Positions 44,785-55,582 of a stretch of DNA of 64,000 nt are shown piece after piece. Source of the DNA: Glycine soja (taxonomy: Eukaryota; Streptophyta; Magnoliopsida; Fabales; Fabaceae); assembly GCF_004193775.1 (NCBI RefSeq), contig NC_041006.1, positions 27,724,566 through 27,788,565 on the forward strand, written 5' to 3'. The notes beneath the pieces were generated by a model. It saw nothing but the letters and a program-made list of their open reading frames with translations, was not told where the DNA came from and ran no database searches. A program made the translations under genes and the position numbers. The first letter of the stretch is position 1, and every line of letters starts with the position of its first letter.

Positions 44785-44975
44785 GTCATTTAAGGCGTTG
44801 GACCATTAAACGATCTTTTGATTTTGAAAGGAGAGAAACGTTAAGGCATTGGACCATTAACGATCTCTTGGTTTTTGAAAGGAGAGAAACGTTAAGGCGT
44901 TGAACCATTAACGATCTCTTGGTTTTGAAAGGAGAGAAACGTTAAGACGTTGGACCATTAACGATCTCTTGGGGT
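44785..44975. repeat. ~51-bp tandem array in the element F LTR, four units
   Basis: Units contain AAACGTTAAGGCGTTGGACC, then ATTAACGATCTCTTGG and TTTTGAAAGGAGAG. CGTTAA and TTAACG in each unit form an inverted repeat. Confidence 0.88.
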
Positions 44976-45971
44976 GGTCAACAAAAGCGGGGCTTTTGCT
45001 CCTACGTATCCTCAATTGCGATGAGGAAATCAGACCTACGTAGTTCTTGCAAAAGCGGTAAAGTTATGTGTTGATTTTATGCTTTAGAACGGTCCATGTT
45101 AACCGATAAAAGCAAAGATGATCGTTTAAGGCGTTGGACCTTAAAACGGTTTTGAGTGACTTTTGCGGACGAAGCTTGATTTGTGAGTTGATTTTAGCCT
45201 TAATTTCACTTTGATTATTAGTCAATTCATTCAAGGAAACTTCCAAAGAAAAACATCCGATTGATTTTTTTGATTATTTTATTCAAAGATATTTTGATTA
45301 TTTTATTATTATTTTTCCCTTTTTTTGTCTAACCGTGGTTACAGTGTGAACGATTGATTAGATTTTACTTTAATGGTGATTAATCGAGATTACAACTCAA
45401 ATGATCGGTTGAAATTTATTTTATCATTTACTATGTGAGAAAACGGATTAAATAAACGGTTAAAGCACGATAAAAGGGGGTACGGAAAACAAACGAAATG
45501 AAAATAAAAGTACGCGAAACAAGTAGGGACCACTAAGGGTGCATAGAATGAATTGAGAGATTCAATTTCGGGAACTTATCGAATGAAGACCGAAGAACGA
45601 TGAAGAACGAACGAAGAACGATGAAGAACGGTGAAGAATCTCCACGAAATCGCCTACGGAAACGTCTCGGAAGTGTTACGGAAGCACCTCGGCTTGGATT
45701 TTTTTCATGGAACAATTTTTCTCACTAATTTCGAGAGAATTCTCAAATACTAGAAGGGCTGAACCTTTTGTTTTGCCCTCTTTCCCCAATTTATAGGAGA
45801 AAAAAGGGAGGTGGTTGCCGCCCAGCTCACCCAGGCGAGCAGGGTTGTTTCCACTAGAAGGCACCACCTTCTTTTGGAACTCTCAGGAAGGCCCAAGTGG
45901 GCATGGTTGCTATTTGCACCCCCTTTTTCACTAAACACACTCCCTTTTGTGTTTTTTTATTGATTCCTTTC

Positions 45972-46212
45972 CGAAACGTTACGGAACTTTACGGATTACG
46001 TAACAACACCCATTTTCATTTTGGAATGTTGCGAAACCTTACGGATTACGCAATGATGCTTGTTTTTTTCCTTCCGGAATGTTGCGGAACTTTACGGATT
46101 GCACAGCAATACTTGTTTTGACTTCCAGAATGTTGCAAAACTTTACGGATTGTGCAACAATACTTGTTTTGACTTCCAAAATGTTGCGAGACTTTACGGA
46201 TTACACAACGAT
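45972..46212. repeat. ~51-bp tandem array in the element F LTR, about five units
   Basis: Units share a core ACTTTACGGATT flanked by arms that differ between units: GTTACG with CGTAAC, TTGCG with CGCAA, GTTGCA with TGCAAC. Two units are less regular. Confidence 0.85.
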
Positions 46213-46293
46213 GGGTGTTAAACATTTTGAGGCGGTCAAGAGAAGGTCGCATGCCAACAAATAATGGTCCCTGGACGAAATTAGGGTATGACA

Positions 46294-46313
46294 GTTGCCC
46301 CTCTTTACTTATC
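46294..46313 (-). promoter_or_regulatory. Element F polypurine tract
   Basis: On the minus strand, AGTAAAGAGGGGCAAC directly precedes the LTR start (TGTCATACCC). This fixes the orientation of F. Confidence 0.75.
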
Positions 46314-46564
46314 TTTTATTGGAGATAAAAGCGAAGTAAAGATAAGACACTAATTTCGTTCGAGCAGAACATCATTCGGCCGATCAATATCCCAACCAGC
46401 GGAACCTGTCATTTAGAAAGAAAAGAAAAGGCACCAGAAGCGTTAGCAAAACTTCAGTGTCTTGAAAGCGATAAAACAGGATAACCATGACGTTTCCACA
46501 TGCTATCGAACTCGATCGTCCCTGCCTAGCAGTGAAGAATCTTGCGCGTCGTCGGACTTGAATG

Positions 46565-48090
46565 TCTCTGGATGACGAAAGTAAAACCTGCAAAAATTTT
46601 CAAAAATAATCAGAACCGGACGACCACATCATCCCGATACCATCGAACTCGTTCACCTTGGTTGACGAAAGGTGCGGATAACCATAAGGTACCCCCGCAT
46701 GTCATCGGATTCGCCGTCTTTGGATGACAAAAGTAAAAACCTGCAAAAATTTCAAAAAATAATCAGAATCGGACAACCAACATCATCCCGATACCATCGA
46801 ACTCGTTCGCCTTGGTGGACGAAAGGTGCGGATAACCATAAGGTACCCCCGCATGTCATCGGACTCGCTGTCTCTGGATGACAAAAAGTGCAGAAGACGA
46901 TGTTAGTCTATGCGTGTCAACGGGCTCGCTTGCCTCTGGTTGACAAAAGGTACAGAAGACGACGTTAGTCTCTGCGTGTCAACGGGCTCGCTTGCCCCTG
47001 GTTGACGAAAGGTACGGAACACAACGTTAGTCTCTGTGCGTCAACGGACTCGTTTGCCCCTGGTTGACAAAAGGTGCGGATAACCATACGGTACCTCCGC
47101 ATGTCATCGGACTCGCCATCAATGGATGACAAAAGGTGTGGATAACCATACAGTACCCCCGCATGTTATCGGACTCGCTGTCTCTGGATGACAAAAGGTG
47201 CGGATAACCATACGGTACCCCCGCATGTCATCGGACTCACCATCTCTGGATGATAAAAGGTGCAGAAGACGACGTTAGTCTCTGCGCATCAACGGGCTCG
47301 CCTCCCCCCTGGCTGACGAAAGGTGCAAAAGACGACGTTAGTCTCTGCGCGTCAATGGGCTCGTTTGCCCCTGGTTGACGAAAGGTGTAGATAACCATAC
47401 GGTACCCCTGCGTGTCATCGGACTTGCCGTCTGTGGATGACAAAAGGTGCGGATAACCATACGGTACCCCCGCATGTCATCAGACTAGCCGTCTCTGGAT
47501 GAAAAAAGGTGCGGATAACCATACGATACCCTCGCATGTCATTGGACTCGCTATCTCTGGTTGACAAAAGGTGCAGAAGACGACGTTAGTCTCTGCGCGT
47601 CAACGGGCTCGTTTGCCCCTGGTTGACGACAGGTGCTGATAACCATACGGATAATCGCTTGGGTATCTCCACATGTCACCGGACTCGCCGTCTCTGGATG
47701 ACAAAAGGTGCAGAAGATGACGTTAGTCTCTGCGCGTCAACAGACTCATTCGCCCCTGGTTGACGAAAGGTGCGGATAACCATACAGTACCCCCGCCTGC
47801 CACCTGACTTCCCGGGTCAGGGTTAACAGAAATCGTTTGTACGAATAACCGCTTGGGTATCTTCGCATGTCACCAGACTCGCCGTCTCTCGATGACAAAA
47901 GGTGCAGAAGACGACGTTAGTCTCTACGTGTCAACGGGCTCGGTTGCCCCTGGTTGACAAAAGGTGCAGAAGAAGATGTTAGTCTCTGCATGCTACCGGA
48001 CTCTGAGTCTGACGGATAGCAAATGAATGTGTGCGGGTTACCGTATAGGGCATCTCCGCGCACCAACGGACTCACAGGTCACGATAGCAA
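46565..48090. repeat. 62-bp tandem array with two unit types, element F
   Basis: About 22 units. Type 1 contains GCGGATAACCATACGGTACC and GTCATCGGACTCGCCGTCTC; type 2 contains GCAGAAGACGACGTTAGTCT and GTCAACGGGCTCGTTTGCCC. The first ~300 bp also contain longer units of about 170 bp. Each unit has two inverted repeats. Confidence 0.9.
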
Positions 48091-49535
48091 AAGGTTGGGC
48101 GGTCGACAAAAGCGAGGCTTTTGCTCCTACGTATCCTCAATCACGATGAGGAATTCAGACCAACATAGTTCTTGCTTTTGTGATACTAAAATAGTCTCGG
48201 TGTTTTTTCACTAAAATGCAAACAGGCTTTAGTAAAGAAACAAAACCTCCAACTGATCAGAGCAACATATGATTTTTGATGAAAAACAATGTGTCTAATG
48301 GGGAAGGAGAGTATGCTAATGAAATTTTCTCATAACCATAAATGAGATTTTGGATGTTAGCATTTTGTTTCTAAACGACCATTTAGAGGAAACACTGGGT
48401 CCAACAAAAATAGAAGAAAATCACTCAAAGTGTATCAATCTCACACAGGTAAGTGTTTCATCCTAATTCAGAACCATAGATATGTCATGACTTGATTTTG
48501 CAAATCATTTCCTATCAAATCAAAGATTACATGTGTGATCACAGATCAATAGGACTTTTTCGGGAATGGTGTTTTTTTTTTTGTGGGAAATTTGGCTCTG
48601 AGTGTTTTGGCCTTTTCCTTTTCTGTTTTTGTTTAGTGCGGGGCGAAAAAGTCACCGACGCACAGGATTTTGGTTGGCAATCAAACGGAGAGGACCACTT
48701 CAAGTCGTGGTTTCCTTTCTTTCCTTATTTGGCTGTGACTATTCCGTATTGTTTGGATATTTGTCTTGTCCGAAGACACTTCTGTATAATTCTTTCATTG
48801 TCTTTGATCGGAGATTTTCTCCTTTTTTTTTCTCTTTGTTTTCTCACAATCTTTGATCAGGAATTTCTTTTTTTCTTTTGTTTTCTTTCGATCTTTGATC
48901 GGGAACTTTCTTTGTTATGGAAGCATGTTAGCAACTCAATAGTGAATGACTTTTTTTCTTGGGAGACCCTATTGCTCCTTCTTCTGAGGACAGGGATGGA
49001 AATTCTCATCCTGGGTCAAGGTTTATGGTGGTTTGAGGTCTTGGGTCAAAAGGCTTGTAGAACGGCCGGACATGATGTATGTCAGGGTGTTGGTTTGGCC
49101 AGCGGTTCAGGGATAAAGGAATGTCTCACATTATTTCCATGACACACATGCAACAATGATGATTTAGAAATTTTATGCAAAACTGGTCATATATGCACCC
49201 ATGTGGACACTCAAGTATCAAGTTTTTATGGTCATGTGACACTAGGGCCCAGGATTCATTTTCCCTATTTAAGTCAACCTAGTGTTTCCAAAACATGTTT
49301 TTTTTATCAATTCATGCATCCATTCGAGTCCATTTTGGGCGTTCAGAAAAATTTCACAGCATTCACCCTTCAGGTGTAGACACATTTTCCTCAAAAACCC
49401 TTGTGTTTTGATTGGTGACTCTTTCCAAAGAAAAGCTGGAGACTATTTCTTTTCAAAAGCATGTTGGCTTTTTAGTTAACCAATTATTATTATTATTTTG
49501 TTTTTTTGTTTTTGTTTGTTTTTTCATGAGGTATT
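48091..49535. other. Element F spacer
   Basis: T-rich; begins with a copy of the block CTACGTATCCTCAATCACGA (near 48138). The 216-codon plus-strand ORF at 48492-49142 is rich in F, L and S with low-complexity runs and no recognisable domain; I do not call it a gene. Confidence 0.55.
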
Positions 49536-49797
49536 TTGCTACCTAAACATATGTATATTTTTGTGAGGTATTTTTGCTATATACATATGTATCCAAGGTA
49601 TCTTGCTACCTAAACATACATATATATATATTTTGTGAGGTATTTTTGCTATATACATGCATATCCAAGGTATCTTGCTACCTAAACATAGATATATATA
49701 TATATTGTGAGGTATTTTTTTGCTACCTAAATTACATACATGTATATCTAAGGTATTTTCGCTACCTAAACACACATACATATATTTTGTGAGGTAT
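49536..49797. repeat. ~70-bp tandem array with AGGTA/TACCT hairpins, element F
   Basis: Three to four units of GAGGTATTTTTGCTATATAC, an ATACATATGTAT-type palindrome, and AAGGTATCTTGCTACCTAAA. AGGTA and TACCT form an inverted repeat. Confidence 0.85.
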
Positions 49798-50001
49798 GAC
49801 TACCTTCCGAGCTTGTGCTTGTTTTATTTAAATTCCTAGGATCATGAGCAACTAGGTGTGTCCTACTATGACTTGAGAAACAAAGGTGATCAAATAACAA
49901 GCAGAGATTTAAAAAGTACTAGGTTGCCTCCTAGTAGCGCTTCTTTAACGTCTTGAGCTGGACGTGTGATGACTTGTCGATCACAGACCTAGTACTTTTG
50001 C

Positions 50002-50978
50002 TTACCTTTGGCTTTGGAATTGGTCGCCTGCTGGTCGGTCATGGGTCGTAGGCAACGCTCCAGCCTTTGTAGATGAGTTGAGGGGCTCTGGAGGTGGTGG
50101 CGGTGTATCTATTGCCCGCTGCCGTCCATCCCTAGGCTGCTGTGGTGTCTCGCCCTGCGCCTGCCTGGGGGCGCAATACTTCTTGATGAAAGCTTGGTTA
50201 ATATGGGGCCTGATGACCTTGTTGGGGGCGACGGGCACTCCGTAGAATTGACAAAGGCCCATAATCAGAGCTGGAAACCTCAGGACCCTGTTGGACTTCT
50301 CCGGGTCCACTGGTGTCTTGCAGGCGCGATCCCTGCAAATATTGGATGACATCAGAAATCAATTGAGAGATGTGCATAGTTACCTATGTCACGATGGGGT
50401 GACCTTACTGGGGGGGACGGACACCCTGTAGGACTGACAGAGGCCCGTAACCAAAGCTGGAAACCCCAGGGCCCTGTTGGACTCCTTCGGGTCCATTGGG
50501 TGTCTTGTGGGCACGATCCCTGCAAATAGGGGATGGCATCAGAAATCAGTTGAACCACGTGCATACTTACCTATGTTACGATGGCATGAGCTTGCTGGGG
50601 GGGACGGGTACCCTGTAGGACTGGCAGAGGCCCGTAACCAGAGCTGAAAACCCCAGGGCCCTGTTGGACTCCTTCGGGTCCACTGGGTGTCTTGTGGGTG
50701 CGATCCCAACTGATACTTCCATAGGGGGAGTTCGACATTGTGGTCACTGGGCAGAATGTTGCTAAGTAGCAACGTCATTCATATCTGTGTAAGAGTGGTC
50801 ATGTTGGTGCGCATGATCTGCACTCGTCTCTTTGCAGTGGCACGGGAGAAATCTTGCCCCGGTATGCACAGTAGCTGCGCGATAGCCTCCTCCTCTGGTT
50901 GTGCTCGCATAGTTGGCCCTCCTCCAGGATCAAGGGGTGGCCCAGGAGCTGATAAAAGGAAACTACTGGCCCCTTAAC
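50002..50978 (-). pseudogene. Element F ORF of the putative plant transposon protein family, C-terminal part, with a triplicated segment
   Basis: Minus-strand pieces: IPGQDFSRATAKRRVQIMRTN (near 50870; a 21-position stretch, hyphen-free in the genome), LLLSNILPSDHNVELPL (50778-50720), and a C-terminal part with NRVLRFPALIMGLCQFYGVPV, VIRPHINQAFIKKYC and PRQAQGETPQQPRDGRQRA (50352-50002). The segment coding for the LGFPALITGLCQ-like part occurs three times in tandem (about 50206-50396, 50397-50582, 50583-50715). The copies lie in different frames, so no full protein results. The family is widespread in plant retroelements and of unknown function. Confidence 0.72.
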
Positions 50979-51000
50979 CGGGAGCGCAAGTCTCGGTTAA

Positions 51001-52810
51001 GCATTAAGGGCAGAGGACCTTAAATTCTCTAAAGGTGCGGATGTGGAGCCCACTGAAAGTGAGGACACATCGCCCTCTAAAGGCGAGGGCGTGCAGCCCT
51101 TTGAAGGCGAGGATGTGTAGTACTCTGAAGGCGAGGATGTGTAGTCCTCTCTAGGTGAAGGCATGTAGCCCTCTGAAGACGAGGGCGTGTAGTCCTCTGA
51201 AGGCGAGGGCGTGTAGCCCTCTAAAGACGAGGACGTGCAGTCCTCTGAAGGCAAGGACATGTAGTCCTGTGAAGGCGAGGACGTGTAGTCCTGTGAAGGC
51301 GAGGACATGTAGTCCTCTGAAAGGTAAGGACATGTAGTCCTTTGAAGGCAAGGGCGTGCAGCCCTCTGAAGGCGAGGGCGTGTAGTCCTCTGAAGGCGAG
51401 GGCGTGCAGTCCTCTGAAGGCGAGGACGTGCAGTCCTCTGAAGGCGAGGGCGTGCAGTCCTCTGAAGGCGAGGACGTGTAGTCCTCTGAAGGCGAGGGCG
51501 TGAAGCCCTCTAAAGGCGAGGACTTGTAGCCCTCTCAAGGCGAGGGCGTGCAGCCTTCTCAAGGCGAGGACGCGTAGTCCTCTAAAGGCGAGGGCGTGTA
51601 GCACTCTAAAGACGAGGACGTGCAGTCCTCTGAAGGCGAGGACGTGCTATCCTCTGAAGGCGAGGACATGTAGTCCTCTCAAGGCGAGGGCATGTAGCCT
51701 TCTAAAGGTATGGACACGTAGTCCTTTGAAGGCGAGGGCGTGCAACCCTCTGAAGGTGAGGATGTGTAGTCCTCTGAAGGCGAGGGCGTTCAGCCCTCTA
51801 AAGGCGAGGACGTGTAGTTCTCTGAAGGCGAGGGCGTGCAGCCCTCTGAAGGCGAGGACGTGTAGTCCTCTGAAGGCGAGGGCGTGAAGCCCTCTGAAGG
51901 CGAGGACTTGCAGCCCTCTAAAGGCGAGGGCGTGCAGCCCTCTCAAGGCGAGGACGTGTAGTCCTCTCAAGGCGAGGACATGTAGCCCTCTCAAGGCGAG
52001 GGCATGTAGCCCTCTAAAGGTAAGGACATGTAGTCCTCTGAAGGCGAGGGCGTGCAACCCTCTAAAGGTGAGGACTTGCAGTCCTCTCATGGCGAGGGCA
52101 TGCAACCCTCTCAAGGCGAGGATGTGTAGTCCTCTGAAGGCGAGGGCGTGCAGCCCTCTAAAGGCGAGGACGTGTAGTCCTCTGAAGGCGAGGGTGTGCA
52201 GCCCTCTGAAGGCGAGGACATGCAGTCCTCTGAAGGCGAAGGCGTGAAGCCCTATGAAGGAGAGGACTTGCAGCCCTCTCAAGGCGAGGATGTGTAGTCC
52301 TCTGAAGGCGAGGACGTGCAGTCCTCTGAAGGCGAGGGCGTGCAGTCCTCTGAAGGCGAGGGCGTGCAGTCCTCTGAAGGCGAGGACGTGCAGTCCTCTG
52401 AAGGCGAGGACGTGCAGTCCTCTGAAGGCGAGGACGTGCAGTCCTCTGAAGGCGAGGGCGTGCAGTCCTCTGAAGGCGAGGACGGGTAGCCCTCTCAAGG
52501 TGAGGACGTGTAGTCCTCTCAAGGCAAGGGCATGTAGCCCTCTCAAGGCGAGGGCATGTAGCCCTTTAAAGGTAAGGACATGTAGTCCTCTGAAGGCGAG
52601 GACGTGCAACCCTCTGAAGGTGAGGACTTGCAGTCCTCTCATGGCGAGGGCGTGCAACCCTCTCAAGACGAGGATGTGTAGTCCTCTGAAGGCAAGGACG
52701 TGTAGTCCTCTGAAGGCGAGGACTTGTAGTCCTCTGAAGGCGAGGGCGTGTAGCCCTCTGAAAGTGAGGGCGTGTAGCCCTCTGAAGGCGAGGACGTGTA
52801 GTCCGCTAAA
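51001..52810. repeat. 24-bp tandem array, about 75 units, element F
   Basis: Consensus GAGGACGTGTAGTCCTCT plus GAAGGC, with a second common form GAGGGCGTGCAGCCCTCT plus GAAGGC; the two forms often alternate. The period is divisible by three and the units lack stops in some frames, so both strands carry long repeat ORFs (minus, 412 codons, 51647-52885; plus, 213 codons, 52254-52895). I treat these as by-products. Confidence 0.95.
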
Positions 52811-53576
52811 GGCAATAGGTTCTAGTACCGAAGGGTCCACCCCTATGAGAAAGCAAAAGATTGACTCATCGAGAGAGCCTTTCATCCCAAATTAAAAGTT
52901 GGGACATTAGATGTTGGAAATCTATGTAGTTAACATGATTTTTAGGGATGCAGATGCATGCAACCTTTGTCTTGAAATGCGGACTTCGTAACCATCATTG
53001 CCCCAGTGTAGGGCTTTGAGGTAACCATCATTGTTTTGTTTCCACAACCTTGTAGCAAGGAAGAATGAAAGAAGCAGTTGATTCTTGCAAAAAGAATTTT
53101 CCAAGGACAAGAAATAGTCAAAGGATTTTTCAGTTGACGGATTAAGTCAAATGACTCCTATTCTTGATAACTCACTTATCTCTAAAAAAGACAAACTTTC
53201 CGGAATGATAAAATGAGTCACATGAATGTCTATATTTTACTTGAAAACACAGTCAATCAAATGCTTTTTTCCTTTTCTTTTTTCCTTTTCTACTTTACTC
53301 GTTGTTTACGGCATCCTCACCAAATGTGTAGCACGAGTAATTTCTAATTGAACGGTCTTGGAAGTCCAAACTCAGGAGTGCATGTCGCTTGAGCAAACAA
53401 ACCAATGGCTTGCACCCACATTCCAGTGGAAGCAAAGATGTAATTACGAGAGGATGAGGGACAAAGATGTCAAATTTATTCATTTTATTTAGCATTGTAA
53501 CTGTGGTTTACAATAATGGCATAAACTTGAAAATCCTGATGAGTCATTAGAGACATCTAACAAAAGCTTTCAAATA
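52811..53576. other. Element F part shared with element E
   Basis: Follows the sequence of E around 35580-35760 and then 37200-37810, with E's intervening ~1.4 kb absent. No gene. Homology to E ends with ttcaaat at about 53570-53576. Confidence 0.7.
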
Positions 53577-54510
53577 TCTTATAAAGTTTTTAAGTAAATA
53601 TTACATCTTGAAAATTATGTATTTCTCTCTGGTAACCGATTACTAGAGGCTGTAATCGATTACCAAAAGAAAAAATGTTTTTTAAACAACTTTCAGAAAA
53701 GTTTAAATTTGAATTTTAAAATCTATAATCGATTATCACTATTGTGTAATCGATTACCAGTCACAAAAGGTTTTGAAATTCAAACTGAAAAGTCATGACT
53801 CCACAAAATTAACTGTGTAATCGATTACCACATATCTGTAATCGATTACCAGTGAGGAAATTTCAGAAATAACTCTAAAAATTCACAACTCTTCATAAAT
53901 TTTTTTGAAAGGTCACCAAAGGCCTATAAATATGTGACTTGTGTTCGAAATTCTTCAGAGTTTTTCAAAACATTCATTGTCCTATCCTCTCACAAGAAAA
54001 CCTTTAGCCAAACACTTGCAAAATCATTAAGGATTCTTATAAGTTCTTCAAGTTGTATCATTCTTCTCTTAAAGAGAGAAAAACATCTTATGTACTTCAA
54101 AAGCAATCTGTTGTTGTAATCAAGAGGTAGTGGGTCTCTTGATTTGTAAGTTCTCTGAACACAAGGGAAGGATATCCCAAGGTGGTTCAGAAGTTGTAAA
54201 GGAATTTACAAGTATAGTGGAAATCTCAAGTGAATTACTTGAGGACTGGACGTAGGCACAGGACATGGCCGAACCAGTATAAAACTGAGTTTGCAATTCT
54301 CTCTTCCCTAAACTCTTTTACTTTATTGCAATTTATATTTACTTTGCATATTCAAAGAAGCATCAAGTAAATTGTTTATTACTTCTTTTTTCTGCATATT
54401 AAGTCTACATATTTCTTTTAAAGAGAGAATTAAAACTTGTTAGGAGAAATTTTTTAAACTTAATTCACCCCCCCCCCCCCTCTTAAGTTATTGAGTTTAC
54501 TTGTGTAACA
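53577..54510 (+). repeat. Element C 5' LTR, truncated at its start
   Basis: Ends ...TTGTGTAACA just before the primer site. TATA box TATAAATA at 53925-53932. Contains three GTAATCGATTAC-type pairs (about 53633-53664, 53728-53760, 53818-53850) and the GGACTGGACGTAGGCA / GAACCAGTATAAA block (54244-54290). A C homopolymer lies near 54468-54480. No TG start is seen at the left border; sequence changes directly into element F. Confidence 0.82.
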
Positions 54511-54512
54511 AG

Positions 54513-54524
54513 TGGTATCAGAGC
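54513..54524 (+). promoter_or_regulatory. Element C primer-binding site (initiator tRNA-Met)
   Basis: TGGTATCAGAGC, two bases after the LTR end. Confidence 0.95.
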
Positions 54525-54563
54525 TTAATTCTTGTATAAGGTTTAGAAACTTCAAGAATAGTT

Positions 54564-55582
54564 ATGGCCTCATCAAATTTTTTATTTCCCGAAGAGAACT
54601 CTATAAATAGGCCTCCTATATTCAATGTTGTGGGTTATCATTACTGGAAAACCCGAATGCAAATTTTCATAGAGGCTATAGATTTAAACATCTGGGAAGC
54701 CATAGAAATTAGTCCTTACATCCCTACTATGGTAGCAGGAAATGCAACTATAGAAAAACCTAGGGAACAATGGGATGAATAGGAAAGAAAAATGGTACAA
54801 TATAATTTAAAAGCCAAAAATATAATTACATCTGCATTAGGCATTGGATGAATATTTTAGAGTATCAAACTTCAAGAATGCGAAAGAAATGTGGGATACC
54901 TTACAAGTAACCCATGAAGGAACAACATATGTAAAAAGGTCTAGAATAAATACCCTAACCCATGAATATGAATTGTTTAGAATGAATCAAAATGAAACTA
55001 TACAGGATATGTAAAAGAGATTCACACACATAGTAAATCATCTTGCATCATTAGGAAAGATATTTCCCAATAAGGATCTTATTAACAAAGTTCTAAGATG
55101 TTTAAGCAGGAAATGGCAACCAAAGGTAATGGCTATTACAGAATCAAGAGATCTTATTAACATGTCTCTTGCAACTTTGTTTGGAAAACTTCAGGAACAC
55201 GAAATGGAACTCATGAGACTAAATCAACATGAGGAAAATGGCAAGAAAAAGAAAGGAATTGCACTTAAAGCTTCATCTTCAATTCAAGAAGGAGGTGATA
55301 AAGAAGATTTGAATGAAATAGAGGAAGATGAGGATTTTAGTTTCTTCGTAAAGAGGTTCAATAAATTTTTAAGAAACAAAGGAAATAAAAAAAGATCAAA
55401 TTTCAAACCAAAAAAAAAGAGGAGAAGATTCACCCTCTCTTCCAAAGTGTTATGAATGTAATCAACGAGGACATCTGAGAGTTGATTTCCCAAGTTTCAA
55501 GAAAAGAATAGAAAGATCTGAAAAGAAAACCTTCAATGATAAGAAAGCAAAGAAGGCTTACATCACTTGGGAAGACAACGAT
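54564..55582 (+). pseudogene. gag: Element C gag, broken
   Basis: ATG 54564 with PPIFNVVGYHYWKTRM, parallel to element B's gag. Lesions: TAG at 54780, a one-base insertion near 54845, TAA at 55012, and a frameshift near 55430 before the zinc knuckle (CYECNQRGHLRVDF, last cysteine replaced). Between them the protein is recognisable throughout (WDTLQVTHEGT, LFGKLQEHEMELMRLNQ). Confidence 0.9.

Larger units (their letters stand above)
44322..46293 (-). repeat. Element F 3' LTR
   Basis: 1972 bp, from TGTCGCAACC (plus-strand view) to TTAGGGTATGACA. TATA-like ctataaattg on the minus strand at 45796-45787. Contains two tandem arrays (44785-44975, 45972-46212) and two copies of the CTACGTATCCTCAATTGCGA block (near 44672 and 45002). 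Longer than E's LTR mainly through these arrays and extra sequence. Confidence 0.88.
44322..53576 (-). mobile_element. Element F: Tat/Ogre-like element, 5'-truncated, rich in tandem arrays
   Basis: On the minus strand it ends with a full 3' LTR (46293-44322). Internally: PPT-like run, a 62-bp array, spacer, a 70-bp array, a broken ORF of the putative plant transposon protein family (50978-50002), a 24-bp array (52810-51001) and a part shared with element E's 3' half (53576-52815). Gag, pol and the 5' LTR are missing: homology with E stops near 53576, where element C's LTR begins abruptly. LTR sequence and shared parts show that E and F are relatives. Confidence 0.82.

Noticed and set aside
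48492..49142. 216-codon plus-strand ORF rich in F, L and S
   Set aside because: T-rich low-complexity sequence in a non-coding part of element F; no domain, and the apparent hydrophobic segments follow from T-richness.
51001..52810. CRISPR-like array
   Set aside because: Repeats are directly adjacent, without unique spacers, and the context is a plant retroelement.
51647..52885. 412-codon minus-strand ORF with an eight-residue LHVLAFRG-type repeat
   Set aside because: It is the translation of the 24-bp array, whose period is divisible by three; the opposite strand is open too (52254-52895) and no non-repeat domain is attached.
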